DNA of 26,495 nt from Firm-13 sp964617375 (GCA_964617375.1 CAZTXQ010000040.1:1-26495); one strand, 5' to 3'; positions 8,044 to 15,854 are shown, counted from the stretch's first letter. The notes: generated from the sequence alone by a model not told the origin. Numbers and translations: made by a program.

Positions 8044-10368
8044 TTATTCGTCTTCCTTAACCCTGTAAACCATTCCGCACGTACCGTCGACAACAATTTG
8101 ATCGCCGGATCGAAGAACTGCGGTTGCGTTCCCGCACCCGACGACCGCAGGAATGCCGAGTTCGCGTGCGACGATCGCGGCATGGGAAAGAGGCGCCCCG
8201 ATATCGGTTACAATCGCCGATACTTTCGGAAAAATACAAACCCAGCCGATGTTAGTCGCCGTCGTAACAAGAATTTCGCCCTGCTGCAGCAGGGGCGCCT
8301 CTGATATATCCGTAAGCACCCTGGCAATTCCTCGGATCTTTCCCGAGGCCCCGGCGTACCCCTTAATATCCGGGGCTATTAGAGATCGCCCGGTTTCACC
8401 GAATTGATAGAAATCCGATCGGCGATTCGAGTCTGAGACCCACTTCTCCGGATCGAATCTTCCCAGAATAATGTTGGGGAAAGCCGGCATATCGAGATAT
8501 TTGCGATAATTTTCGCGGCGGGGCGGTATATTCTTCAGCACCGTTTCATCTCCCGACAGCAAGGTCATGACCTCGCTGAAATGCAGCATGAAGACATCCT
8601 CGCCGATTCCCGTGAGTGACGCTGCTTTCAGCATGAATTCGCGCATCAGGCAGAACAGCTTGACCGATTGACCCCTGATATCTTCCCTTTTATATACAGC
8701 CTCGGAAAAGGAACGCAGATTCTTGTCCAGCCATTTTGCTTTTGACGGATACACGCGGTTAAATTCGGCGACCGCATTCTCATACCGCTTAACCTGTGCG
8801 GATTTCATTTCACTTGCCTTTATACCGCCGCGCAGATACCCGTCAATCAACTCCCGGACATATTCGGGATTCTCATACGGATACGGACAGGCAAGCTCCA
8901 TCTCGTTCGCATGGCGATGGCCGTATCTTTTCAAATACTCTGCTTCCGTCATTTTCCCGGCAAGAATATCCTCCACCAGAAGCAGAGGCTTCATGCTTTC
9001 CAGAATTCCGTCCTTTGAACAGTTCGAACACAGTTCGTTAGCAAGGCTTTCGCCGGCGATCGCGCTAATTTTATCACGCGTCCCGACAAGAGATTTAACG
9101 GATAAGCTTTTTATAATCGAAGACATCACCCTGGACATAAAGGCATCACAGACATCCGTCCAGAAAGAATATAGGGCGGCTTTATCCCGGATCGCATGAA
9201 TTTGATCGATCAGACGGTCTGCAATCGACGAAATCTGATTCGGAAAATGCTTTCTGTCGACGCCGAAATCCGCCTTTTTTCCGGGTGTTAACAGGAGAGA
9301 ACTCATTTTCCGGATAAGTGCGGCCCTGTCAAAAGGATATACGGGGATCGTTACATCGGGAGGCAGCCTCCCCGCAATATCCGAGATCATTTGATAGGCT
9401 TTTTCCCTGCTTATACCGAACGACACTAGAATCGAACACAAAGCGCTTATATTGCAGTATGCCTGTCCGTATATATTGGCAATCAAGGGTATTCCGAGCA
9501 TGTCAAATACCGAGCACAGCACACTGTGTGTCGCGGGCGATACGGGCTGCATGAATATTTCGCCGACATTCGTTTTCGAGAGGAGATATTCGCCGCTTCG
9601 CGAATCGTTGATATCATATCGATCTTCGTCATGTGAATCCAGAGTCGTGATCGGCCGGGACTGAAGGATATATACCCGACTTCCGGATACGGCCCACTCG
9701 ATATCCTGCGGGCCGGAGAAAAGCTTTCGGATCCTGACCGAGTACCTGTAAAGTTGTCGGGCATTCGGGAGAAACTCCGCATCTCCCGAATATCGATAAC
9801 GGATCGCATCGAAGGAGAAGCTCCCGGCATCGGACGATCCCGATACAAGGGCTTCTCCGCAGCCCCGCACGTAATTCCCCCGCATGACTGCGGAGCTTCC
9901 GGTTATAATATCCACGGTGAAAAGAACGCCTGCATAATCGGGCTTTATAAACCGTTCGATTATGACGCCCATCGCTCCGGCCGTGCTTTCGGTGCTCTCA
10001 CGGTATACGGATACGCGCCCGCTTCGGGCAGAAGCAATCACGGCCAAAACAGCCTCGAGGATGTCTTCTTTCTTCACATCGAGCACCGTTTCATACATAC
10101 CCGCAAAGGAGGCGGATTTCCCGTCCTCGCCGACAGCCGAGGAACGGACTGCATAGGTATATTTACCGGACAGCGATCCGATGCATTCCAGCAATTCCTC
10201 TTTTGCATCCGGATGTATCCCGTCACTTAGAAAAGCTTCGGCCGCGACGGCGTAACCGCCGGGAACCGGAAGCCCTGCGCGTATCATGCGGGATAAAGAT
10301 TCAGCCTTGCCGCCGAAATGCAGCGATGGAACGGATACAATTTCTTTAAGTGAATAGACGTTCTTCAT
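8044..10368 (-). CDS. PEP-utilizing-type phosphotransferase, rifampicin-phosphotransferase-like architecture
   Basis: The 774-residue protein starts with a PPDK-type ATP-grasp domain: KAESLSRMIRAGLPVPGGYA, then YAVRSSAVGEDGKSASFAGMYET, ending near residue 240 at DIEWAVSGSRVYILQSRPIT. At the extreme C terminus is a swivelling phosphohistidine domain, APLSHAAIVARELGIPAVVG, with the expected catalytic His729. Between them is a long helical region. True PEP synthases and PPDK place the His domain in the middle, followed by a pyruvate-binding barrel. That barrel is absent here, and the ATP-grasp/middle/His order matches rifampicin phosphotransferases and related enzymes. The real substrate is unknown. 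The start at 10368 is set by AAGGAGAAGG seven bases away; longer in-frame starts would run into the tetR gene 10 bases upstream. It is probably cotranscribed with, and controlled by, that regulator. Confidence 0.85.
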   Translation of the reverse strand: MKNVYSLKEIVSVPSLHFGGKAESLSRMIRAGLPVPGGYAVAAEAFLSDGIHPDAKEELLECIGSLSGKYTYAVRSSAVGEDGKSASFAGMYETVLDVKKEDILEAVLAVIASARSGRVSVYRESTESTAGAMGVIIERFIKPDYAGVLFTVDIITGSSAVMRGNYVRGCGEALVSGSSDAGSFSFDAIRYRYSGDAEFLPNARQLYRYSVRIRKLFSGPQDIEWAVSGSRVYILQSRPITTLDSHDEDRYDINDSRSGEYLLSKTNVGEIFMQPVSPATHSVLCSVFDMLGIPLIANIYGQAYCNISALCSILVSFGISREKAYQMISDIAGRLPPDVTIPVYPFDRAALIRKMSSLLLTPGKKADFGVDRKHFPNQISSIADRLIDQIHAIRDKAALYSFWTDVCDAFMSRVMSSIIKSLSVKSLVGTRDKISAIAGESLANELCSNCSKDGILESMKPLLLVEDILAGKMTEAEYLKRYGHRHANEMELACPYPYENPEYVRELIDGYLRGGIKASEMKSAQVKRYENAVAEFNRVYPSKAKWLDKNLRSFSEAVYKREDIRGQSVKLFCLMREFMLKAASLTGIGEDVFMLHFSEVMTLLSGDETVLKNIPPRRENYRKYLDMPAFPNIILGRFDPEKWVSDSNRRSDFYQFGETGRSLIAPDIKGYAGASGKIRGIARVLTDISEAPLLQQGEILVTTATNIGWVCIFPKVSAIVTDIGAPLSHAAIVARELGIPAVVGCGNATAVLRSGDQIVVDGTCGMVYRVKEDE

Positions 10369-10378
10369 ATCCTTCTCC

Positions 10379-10948
10379 TTAATCGGCAAGAAACAGATCG
10401 ATTTGCATATTGATGAACTTCTCAAGATCTTCTTCCCTGCGGATATCAAGCCCGCAGAAATCATAAATGGCTTCATGCCTGTATACGGCAAGCTGAAGGA
10501 CACTCGAGAGTTCATAAGAGATCAGTTTCAATTCCTGCTCGGATTTTCTCCCGCCGTAATGTGCACGAACAAACGGAAGACTGTTAAGCTGTCTGGACAA
10601 ATCTCGGTTCAGAAGCACATATTTAGTTATGGCCCTGGAGAAGGATAGATTATTAAGGAGGAACTTCGTAACGATCATGTGCATTTTTTTCAGTTTCTCT
10701 TTTGGAGTCATGTCGCTGTTCATGATTTCCGACATTTCCGGGTTCTGATCGATAACTGTGGAAGACATCGTTTGGAAAACTTCAAAAATCAGAGCTTCTC
10801 TTGAGCCGAAGCAATAATTAATCATCGCAAGCTGAACGCCCGCTTCTTTTGCGATGGAACGCGATGTAACCTCCAACGGCGAGTCGCATTCGGACATAAG
10901 CTTTCGCGTCGCGTCTCTTAACTTATCCCTGGTTATATCGATCTTCAT
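10379..10948 (-). CDS. TetR/AcrR family transcriptional regulator
   Basis: The 189-residue protein has a TetR-type N terminus: KLRDATRKLMSE (helix 1) followed by VTSRSIAKEAGVQLAMINYCFGSREALIFEVF, the helix-turn-helix region with the characteristic Y/F-F-x-S-K/R-E-x-L ending. The rest is a helical ligand-binding domain I cannot assign further. The start at 10948 is chosen because GGAGGAG lies four bases upstream; a longer frame from 10978 would start inside the operator palindrome. It is followed after 10 bases by the RPH-like enzyme. The palindrome right at its own predicted transcription start suggests autorepression relieved by a small molecule. Confidence 0.93.
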   Translation of the reverse strand: MKIDITRDKLRDATRKLMSECDSPLEVTSRSIAKEAGVQLAMINYCFGSREALIFEVFQTMSSTVIDQNPEMSEIMNSDMTPKEKLKKMHMIVTKFLLNNLSFSRAITKYVLLNRDLSRQLNSLPFVRAHYGGRKSEQELKLISYELSSVLQLAVYRHEAIYDFCGLDIRREEDLEKFINMQIDLFLAD

Positions 10949-10963
10949 GCGGCTCCTCCATTT

Positions 10964-10979
10964 ATTGAACGCGTTCAAT
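10964..10979. promoter_or_regulatory. Probable TetR operator, perfect 16-base palindrome
   Basis: ATTGAACG-CGTTCAAT is a perfect palindrome lying between the tetR ribosome binding site and its -10 element, at about +1 to +16 of the expected transcript. Both position and symmetry fit an autoregulatory TetR site. Confidence 0.75.
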
Positions 10980-10986
10980 TTCTACC

Positions 10987-11015
10987 AGATTACCACATCT
11001 CTTTTACCGGAGCAA
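10987..11015 (-). promoter_or_regulatory. Extended -10 promoter of the tetR-enzyme operon
   Basis: On the minus strand -35 TTGCTC (11010-11015), a 17-base spacer and -10 TAATCT (10987-10992) preceded by TGG (extended -10) lie just upstream of the operator palindrome. Confidence 0.65.
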
Positions 11016-11082
11016 GTGTATGTTATCGTTCTGTCGGCTGAATGCCGATTTGTCCGGGAGTTTTGATCAGGAATGCAAAGAC

Positions 11083-11114
11083 AAAAAATCCCGGGCGATA
11101 CAATCGTCCGGGAT
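11083..11114 (-). terminator. Rho-independent terminator of rpsT
   Basis: On the minus strand ATCCCGG...CCGGGAT forms the outer stem and CGAT/ATCG the inner stem, with one mismatch between them and a 3-base loop. Six T follow. It lies 26 bases after the rpsT stop. Confidence 0.9.
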
Positions 11115-11140
11115 CTCGTTTACCAATATCTTATTTAAGA

Positions 11141-11404
11141 TTACGCCTTGGCTGCGTTAACGGCCTTTGCAAGACGGGACTTCTGTCTGGCAGCAGTATT
11201 CTTGTGGATGTAGCCCTTGGCAGCAGCTTTATCAAGAGTCGTCTGCGTTGCAACGATCGTATCAGACGTATCTGCGGCTGTCGTTGCGATGGAGGCCTTC
11301 GCCTTCTTTACCACCGTGCGAATCTCACTCTTCTTCATCTTATTCGCAGCAGTTTTCTTTTCTGTAACCTTGACGCGCTTAATTGCGGATTTGATATTCG
11401 GCAT
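11141..11404 (-). CDS. rpsT: 30S ribosomal protein S20
   Basis: The 87-residue, very basic protein begins MPNIKSAIKRVKVTEKK and continues NKMKKSEIRTVVKKAK, the standard S20 pattern, with KGYIHKNTAARQKSRLAK near the C terminus. S20 binds 16S rRNA helices early in small-subunit assembly. GGAGGTGAAGG lies before the start. It forms its own transcription unit, with a promoter at 11448-11476 and a terminator at 11083-11114. Confidence 0.98.
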   Translation of the reverse strand: MPNIKSAIKRVKVTEKKTAANKMKKSEIRTVVKKAKASIATTAADTSDTIVATQTTLDKAAAKGYIHKNTAARQKSRLAKAVNAAKA

Positions 11405-11447
11405 TTTCCTTCACCTCCATCTTATTTCATATCTTAAGTACCATGGA

Positions 11448-11476
11448 ATTTTAACATGGTTTAGCCGGTCATGCAA
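11448..11476 (-). promoter_or_regulatory. Promoter of rpsT
   Basis: On the minus strand -35 TTGCAT (11471-11476), a 17-base spacer and -10 TAAAAT (11448-11453), the latter preceded by TGT (extended -10). Confidence 0.75.
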
Positions 11477-11537
11477 TAGGGTTGCCCGGATGTTCTTTCT
11501 TTTCGTCGGAATATTTCTCTGAAATTCGCATCCGGAT

Positions 11538-13040
11538 TTACGATTCCGGAGAAAGTTTGAGCTTGCTTTTCTCCTCCTGCCGGATTCGCCTGCTGAGCCG
11601 GATCATTTCTTTGGATATAACCAATGCCGTGATCAATATGGCAATTCCGTCCGATATGGGACTGGCATACCATATCCCGTCCAGTTTCAAAAATGCCGGA
11701 AGTATAAAGTATAGCGGCAGCAGCATAAGGATCTGACGAAGAAGTGTCATAACAAGCGATACGACCGATTTGCCGACGAACTGGAAATAATTCGAGGATA
11801 GAATCTGGAATCCGAGGAACGGGAGCATCATCATCAGAATCTTTAGCCCCCGGGAGGATATTCTTACGAGTTCCGGATCCTCGCTGAACAGCGATATGAT
11901 CCTGTCCGGATAAACCTGTATCAATATACTTGCGGATATCGTCAGAACCGAAGCGATTGCGATCGCGAAAAAATACGTTGACCGGACACGCCGCAGATTG
12001 CCGGCTCCGTAGTTGTAACCGATAATCGGCTGAATCCCCTGATTAATGCCGATCAAGGGCATAATACAGAACAATGCAATGGAATTTACGAGAGTCATCG
12101 CCGATATCGCGAGGTCCCCTCCGAATTTGGCAAGCTGCATATTCGCAGCGATCTGCACGAAGGAGGCCGCGCACTGGAGAGCAAAGGAAGAGCTTCCGAT
12201 CGCGGCGATTCTCCCGAACGTTTTCAGGCGCGGAATAAGATTCTTCACATGAAGCCGTACGGGGGATTTGCCGCTCGCATAATAGTAGACGGCAATCAGG
12301 AGAGAGACCGTCTGCGCAATACCGGTCGCAAGCGCCGCTCCTGTAACTCCCATTCCGAGACCGAACGGAAGATAGAACGAGAAACCCATAAGCTTGATAT
12401 TGCCCGCACGGAAAATGAAGATCGGATCCAGGATAATATTGGTAACGGCTCCCGCAACCTGTGTCACGACGGACCATGTCGGATGCCCCACTCCCCGCAT
12501 TACGCTGGACATAGAAAACTGTATGGTATTGATCGTGTTGAAGGCAAAAATCACATATATGTACTCAAGCGCAAAGGGCATGGTGTTGCCGCTGGCCCCG
12601 AACAACTGAAGAACCGGATTCGCGAAAAGAATTCCCAGGATCATGATGATCGTCCCGATGATAAACGAGAAAGAAGCAGCGTTCCCGAGGCCCTGTTCCG
12701 CCTCGCTTCTCTTCTTTTCGCCAAGCTTGATCGAGATAAGGGCGGTTGCGCCGATACCGATCAAAGCCATGAACGAAAACGCGATCGTCGTCATCGGCAA
12801 AGTCAACCCGACGCCGGCCATAGCCATCGCTCCGTCGTCCATCTTGCCGATCCAGAAACGATCGACAATATTATAAATTGCATTAACCATCATGCCGATC
12901 ATCGTAGGTATGATAAAAGATATAACCAGCGGCGCGATTTTCTTTTCCGCAAGTACTTTTTCGCGGCGGCTCATATGATCATTAGCGGAACCCGTTGCCG
13001 GGGCTTCCGAAACCCGAACCTCTTCTTTGTTGTCCTTCAT
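11538..13040 (-). CDS. MATE family multidrug/sodium antiporter (MepA/DinF-like)
   Basis: The 500-residue protein has about twelve hydrophobic segments in two halves, as expected for MATE exporters, which expel cationic drugs or metabolites using Na+ or H+ gradients. IAPLVISFIIPTMIGMMVNAIYNIVDRFWIG at the N terminus and GINQGIQPIIGYNYGAGNLRRVR in the second half are family hallmarks (the latter is the MATE Q-P-x-x-G-x-N-x-G-A motif). The N terminus has an extra charged stretch of about 30 residues before the first helix. I start at 13040 because AGAGGA lies at the right distance; an in-frame start at 13085 would lie over the promoter. The substrate is unknown. A 20-base palindrome upstream suggests control by a dedicated regulator. 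Confidence 0.94.
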   Translation of the reverse strand: MKDNKEEVRVSEAPATGSANDHMSRREKVLAEKKIAPLVISFIIPTMIGMMVNAIYNIVDRFWIGKMDDGAMAMAGVGLTLPMTTIAFSFMALIGIGATALISIKLGEKKRSEAEQGLGNAASFSFIIGTIIMILGILFANPVLQLFGASGNTMPFALEYIYVIFAFNTINTIQFSMSSVMRGVGHPTWSVVTQVAGAVTNIILDPIFIFRAGNIKLMGFSFYLPFGLGMGVTGAALATGIAQTVSLLIAVYYYASGKSPVRLHVKNLIPRLKTFGRIAAIGSSSFALQCAASFVQIAANMQLAKFGGDLAISAMTLVNSIALFCIMPLIGINQGIQPIIGYNYGAGNLRRVRSTYFFAIAIASVLTISASILIQVYPDRIISLFSEDPELVRISSRGLKILMMMLPFLGFQILSSNYFQFVGKSVVSLVMTLLRQILMLLPLYFILPAFLKLDGIWYASPISDGIAILITALVISKEMIRLSRRIRQEEKSKLKLSPES

Positions 13041-13075
13041 TTCATTTCCTCTCACATTTTCTGTCCTAGTCCGAT

Positions 13076-13104
13076 AGAATAGCATAGACGAACCGAATAA
13101 TAAA
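13076..13104 (-). promoter_or_regulatory. Candidate promoter of the MATE gene
   Basis: On the minus strand TGC-TATTCT (extended -10, hexamer 13076-13081) is preceded at 17 bases by a poor -35, TTTATT (13099-13104). The weak -35 and the adjoining palindrome would fit a regulated promoter. Confidence 0.45.
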
Positions 13105-13109
13105 CAGCC

Positions 13110-13129
13110 CCTCTTTATCGATAAAGAGG
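13110..13129. promoter_or_regulatory. Perfect 20-base palindrome, probable operator
   Basis: CCTCTTTATC-GATAAAGAGG is perfectly symmetric, lies five bases upstream of the MATE -35, and sits between the divergent MATE and DUF4870 genes. No T-run follows on either strand, so a protein-binding site is more likely than a terminator. Confidence 0.6.
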
Positions 13130-13223
13130 ATTATTTGTTAAATTTTCCATATATTATGATGTTCATATGATTTCAGATATGATAAAATGCAATTATCAAA
13201 AATTCTAATTGGAGGGTGTATTT

Positions 13224-13505
13224 ATGGATAACAACAATAAACTCTATAGTATTCTGGCTTACATTGCACCGTTTTGGCTGATCGGGCTTCTTGCCGCCAA
13301 GGACGAACAGGATGTAAAATTCCATGTCAATCAGGGAATCGTGCTTACGATTGGCTGGTTTATCGCCGGACTTCTCTCTTTCCTGATTATCGGATTTATT
13401 CTCTATATTCCTCTTACCATTTTCGCCATCATGGGCATCATCAATGCTTCCAAGGGCGAGCAGAAAGAGCTTCCTCTCATCGGAAAGATCAAGATCATCA
13501 AGTAA
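13224..13505 (+). CDS. DUF4870 small membrane protein
   Basis: The 93-residue protein begins MDNNNKLYSILAYIAPFWLIGLLA and contains KDEQDVKFHVNQGIVL, the pattern of the DUF4870 (Tic20-like) family, followed by a long hydrophobic region FIAGLLSFLIIGFILYIPL. It probably has three membrane helices. The family has no settled function. GGAGGGTG precedes the ATG at 13224; an in-frame TTG at 13209 overlaps that site and is unlikely. It is a single-gene unit, divergent from the MATE gene, and ends at a terminator lying inside the opposing gene. Confidence 0.88.
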   Translation: MDNNNKLYSILAYIAPFWLIGLLAAKDEQDVKFHVNQGIVLTIGWFIAGLLSFLIIGFILYIPLTIFAIMGIINASKGEQKELPLIGKIKIIK

Positions 13506-13521
13506 GACCCCGGGTTCCCGG

Positions 13522-13992
13522 CTACGGGTGTATCACCCTGTCGGCTTTCAGAAGGTCTCTTGTTATTTCGCTCATCGGAACCGGCTGTATTTTATATGCG
13601 GCCGGTTCTTTTTTATAGAATTCGAGGCTTTCCGTGCATGCCTTCATTTCCAGATCAAGCGTACAAAGGTGGGCGATAACGGTCTCGGCCGGGTGTCCCT
13701 TTTCGAGCAGCAAAACACCGCGGTGATAAAAAACGACCTCGTCCGGAAGTGTCATCCGATCCAGAAGACCTCGAAGGAAGATCTGCATCAGGTCCTCTCC
13801 GTGTCCGTCATCCGCCGTGCCGAGCCTGTCGTCCGAAATCGCGACGATAATGCGGCCCGGATGTCCGTGCGCCGCCAATAGTTCAAACTCCGGTTCGAGA
13901 ATCGTATCCTCGTGTACGGATACGACCCTGTCGAGCGTAAGCGCCTGAGCCGCGCTTTCTTTTCTGCCCTTACCCTCCGCTTTTCTCGTCAT
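13522..13992 (-). CDS. DsrE-domain protein resembling the C-terminal part of YedF
   Basis: The 156-residue protein contains IIVAISDDRLGTADDGHGEDLMQIFLRGL, then VVFYHRGVLLLEKGHP and ACTESLEFY, ending with LLKADRVIHP. These correspond in order to the DsrE-like domain of YedF (selenium-metabolism-associated sulfurtransferase-like) proteins. The TusA-like domain with its CPxP motif found at the start of YedF is absent; instead there is a short basic leader and a segment RVVSVHEDTILEPE. The start at 13992 overlaps the end of the DUF6062 gene by 23 bases. A longer in-frame start at 14085 would overlap more with no better ribosome site. It is the last gene of the yebC operon. Its function is unknown. 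Confidence 0.75.
   Translation of the reverse strand: MTRKAEGKGRKESAAQALTLDRVVSVHEDTILEPEFELLAAHGHPGRIIVAISDDRLGTADDGHGEDLMQIFLRGLLDRMTLPDEVVFYHRGVLLLEKGHPAETVIAHLCTLDLEMKACTESLEFYKKEPAAYKIQPVPMSEITRDLLKADRVIHP
13578..13614 (+). terminator. Rho-independent terminator of the DUF4870 gene, inside the opposing gene
   Basis: GAACCGGC (13578-13585) and GCCGGTTC (13601-13608) form a perfect 8-base-pair stem followed by six T (13609-13614). It lies 72 bases after the DUF4870 stop and within the coding region of the DsrE-like gene on the other strand. Confidence 0.8.
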
Positions 13993-14731
13993 CTGAGACC
14001 CCGCCTTCCTCCGATAAAAGAGATATTGCTCTGGGAATCGCATTCTTGCTGTTGCCCCAGGGCTTATCCTTGTTGCGGTAATCAAACTTCAACGTAAACC
14101 ATTCGACATCGGCAATCATTTGATCCATACCCCCGTTTTGACTCTTTGCCAGAACGGATACGAACTCGGATGCCTGATTCTGATTCAAATAACGCGCGGC
14201 ACCGCGCAGGAGAAACGCCGTGTGGTGAAGGCAATGATGCGTTTGCGCTTCAAAAAGCGGACGGAAAGCCGGATCTTCAAAAAACATCCACAAAAGAACA
14301 TCCAGATACCGCTCCATGGTGCGGTTGATCTTGTCGCAGATGATGCACGAATCGGCGCGACCTTCTATTCTGGCCGCGGCCGCTTCAAGATTCTTGCGAT
14401 AGTCGCGGTCGCGTCCTTTAAAAATACTGCCGGGAGCCGGAGCGGCGTTCTCTATCGTCTCCCCTACGTCTTTCCGCAAATCCTGCATATGTGTATGAAG
14501 CATGAGTCCGAGCCCCAGGCGGTTGATTTCCTTGCCGTACATTTTTTTCAGATGTTGGCCGCAGAAACCCGTCGTGTTGGTTGAGACGCGTACGTCGGGC
14601 TCCATTAGCGACGGTCCGAGAAAATAGTCGAGAGAACTTGACTCAACCGTTCTTTTCAGTTGGCAAAGAGGGCATCCCTGTGTCGAACGATACGCATCGT
14701 TCACGGGAATCATATAGATCTTTTCTTTCAT
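13970..14731 (-). CDS. DUF6062 family protein with duplicated CxxC/CxxH metal-type motifs
   Basis: The 253-residue protein has CPLC (Cys20, Cys23) followed by CGQH (Cys57, His60), and then the same layout again with CIIC (Cys129, Cys132) and CLHH (Cys167, His170). Each set would give a four-ligand zinc site, so the protein looks like two related zinc-binding helical halves. I recognise it as the DUF6062 family of Clostridia, whose function is not established to my knowledge. There is no membrane helix or signal peptide. Its ATG overlaps the stop of the upstream P-loop/Asp23 gene by four bases, so translation of the two is probably coupled. Confidence 0.85.
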   Translation of the reverse strand: MKEKIYMIPVNDAYRSTQGCPLCQLKRTVESSSLDYFLGPSLMEPDVRVSTNTTGFCGQHLKKMYGKEINRLGLGLMLHTHMQDLRKDVGETIENAAPAPGSIFKGRDRDYRKNLEAAAARIEGRADSCIICDKINRTMERYLDVLLWMFFEDPAFRPLFEAQTHHCLHHTAFLLRGAARYLNQNQASEFVSVLAKSQNGGMDQMIADVEWFTLKFDYRNKDKPWGNSKNAIPRAISLLSEEGGVSDDEKSGG

Positions 14732-15816
14732 CTTGCGTTCTCTCCGATGTTCAAATTGGGCGAACCGGCATGGACCAGGCGTTTGGCGCGGACATCTACC
14801 GCAACCATATTGATGGAGGAATACTCTTCGACATACCGGCCGATTCTTTCCTGAGAGGCGCGAAGAACTTCCTGGGCGTTATATCCGTAAATCAAAGCGA
14901 GGTCGACGCTTAAGACAACGCCGTAGGTGCGTTTTTCGGTCTGAAAGCGAATCACGTCATATACACCGGGAACCTTATGCAGAATGATGCGGACAAGGTC
15001 CAGAAGGGCCTCGTCGGATATCGAATAGGAACCCAAAGTTGAAAATGTCGGGCGTACGACCGTACGCTCGGTGTCCGGTGCGATTGTCTGCACGCCCCGT
15101 TCCTTGTCGAGCCGGCGGCGAAGCCGGTTCAGAGGATCTGAAAATTTTCCCGAGAATTCGTGCTTGATTTCCATGCTCGGAACGGGGATCGTGTGCATGC
15201 CCTCCGTCATACGGGTATGCTTGGCCTGCTGCATCTCCTCTTCCGAACTGATATCTTCGATGCGGATCAGCATGGACGGCTGATTCAGCCAGAGATTGTT
15301 GCAGATCTTTTCGAGCATCGCATCCGAAGTACCGAGAATCATCAGCGTCGTCGGCAAGTGCTCCGCAAGTGCCCGCCGCATGACGCTTGATCGGCTTTCA
15401 TCCGCGTAAAGAGCCTGGCGGACCGATTCGAGCTTTGTCGGAGCCTTCTTCGCGGAGGTGCCGGCCACGATACGGCTCCCGTTAATCAGAAGACCGTCGT
15501 CGATAATGTAATAAATGGCATTTTCGCGCGCTACTTTGATCGCCCGTGTGCTCTTGCCGGTTCCCGAAGGTCCGATGAACGCGACAACCGCGATCTGTGA
15601 CAAGATCTCGCGCATGATCTTCTCGTTGTTGGTTACTTCCTCGATTTTTCGCTCGACACGCTGATGCGCAAGACCGTCGCCGATCCGCTCGAAGCGTTTA
15701 AGTGTCGACATAAGCTCCGGAATCCGGACCGCACGACGAACAGGAACCGCCGGTATCGGTGCACCGGACGGTTCCTGCGATTTGTCTTTTGAGCCTTGCA
15801 TCTTCTGCTGTTCCAC
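14728..15816 (-). CDS. P-loop NTPase fused to an Asp23-like domain
   Basis: The 362-residue protein has a Lys/Pro/Gln-rich start, a Walker A motif GPSGTGKST at residues 82-90 after the strand IAVVAFI, and a NTPase-like region to about residue 230. The C-terminal part (about 255-350) has ISDEALLDLVRIILHKVPGVYDV, a strand pair around YGVVLSVDLALIYGYNAQEVLR, and INMVAVDVRAKRLV, matching the layout of Asp23/YloU envelope-stress domains. No transmembrane helix is visible. The start is GTG at 15816, with GAAGGG nine bases upstream; an ATG at 15801 is possible. It overlaps the DUF6062 gene by four bases and follows yebC by 38. It may act as a nucleotide-dependent partner of envelope or ribosome-linked processes, but that is a guess. 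Confidence 0.8.
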   Translation of the reverse strand: MEQQKMQGSKDKSQEPSGAPIPAVPVRRAVRIPELMSTLKRFERIGDGLAHQRVERKIEEVTNNEKIMREILSQIAVVAFIGPSGTGKSTRAIKVARENAIYYIIDDGLLINGSRIVAGTSAKKAPTKLESVRQALYADESRSSVMRRALAEHLPTTLMILGTSDAMLEKICNNLWLNQPSMLIRIEDISSEEEMQQAKHTRMTEGMHTIPVPSMEIKHEFSGKFSDPLNRLRRRLDKERGVQTIAPDTERTVVRPTFSTLGSYSISDEALLDLVRIILHKVPGVYDVIRFQTEKRTYGVVLSVDLALIYGYNAQEVLRASQERIGRYVEEYSSINMVAVDVRAKRLVHAGSPNLNIGENAR

Positions 15817-15854
15817 GTCTTAATACCCTTCATGTGAACAAAAGCGGCTGACTA

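Noticed and set aside
8044..10368. Annotation as phosphoenolpyruvate synthase (ppsA)
   Set aside because: The phosphohistidine domain is at the extreme C terminus and the pyruvate-binding barrel is missing, so the name would mislead.
10369..10515. Longer N terminus for the ATP-grasp enzyme
   Set aside because: The extra 49 codons overlap the end of tetR and have no family resemblance, while ATG 10368 has an ideal ribosome site.
12249..13082. 277-codon open frame opposite the MATE gene
   Set aside because: The product is very rich in Arg, His and Asp with no domain-like pattern, and the MATE protein on the other strand is unmistakable.
13510..13538. Two small hairpins (CCGGG-TT-CCCGG and GGGTG-TAT-CACCC) as a terminator
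   Set aside because: They are perfect but short, and no T-run follows on either strand. The stem at 13578-13614 is the better terminator for the plus strand.
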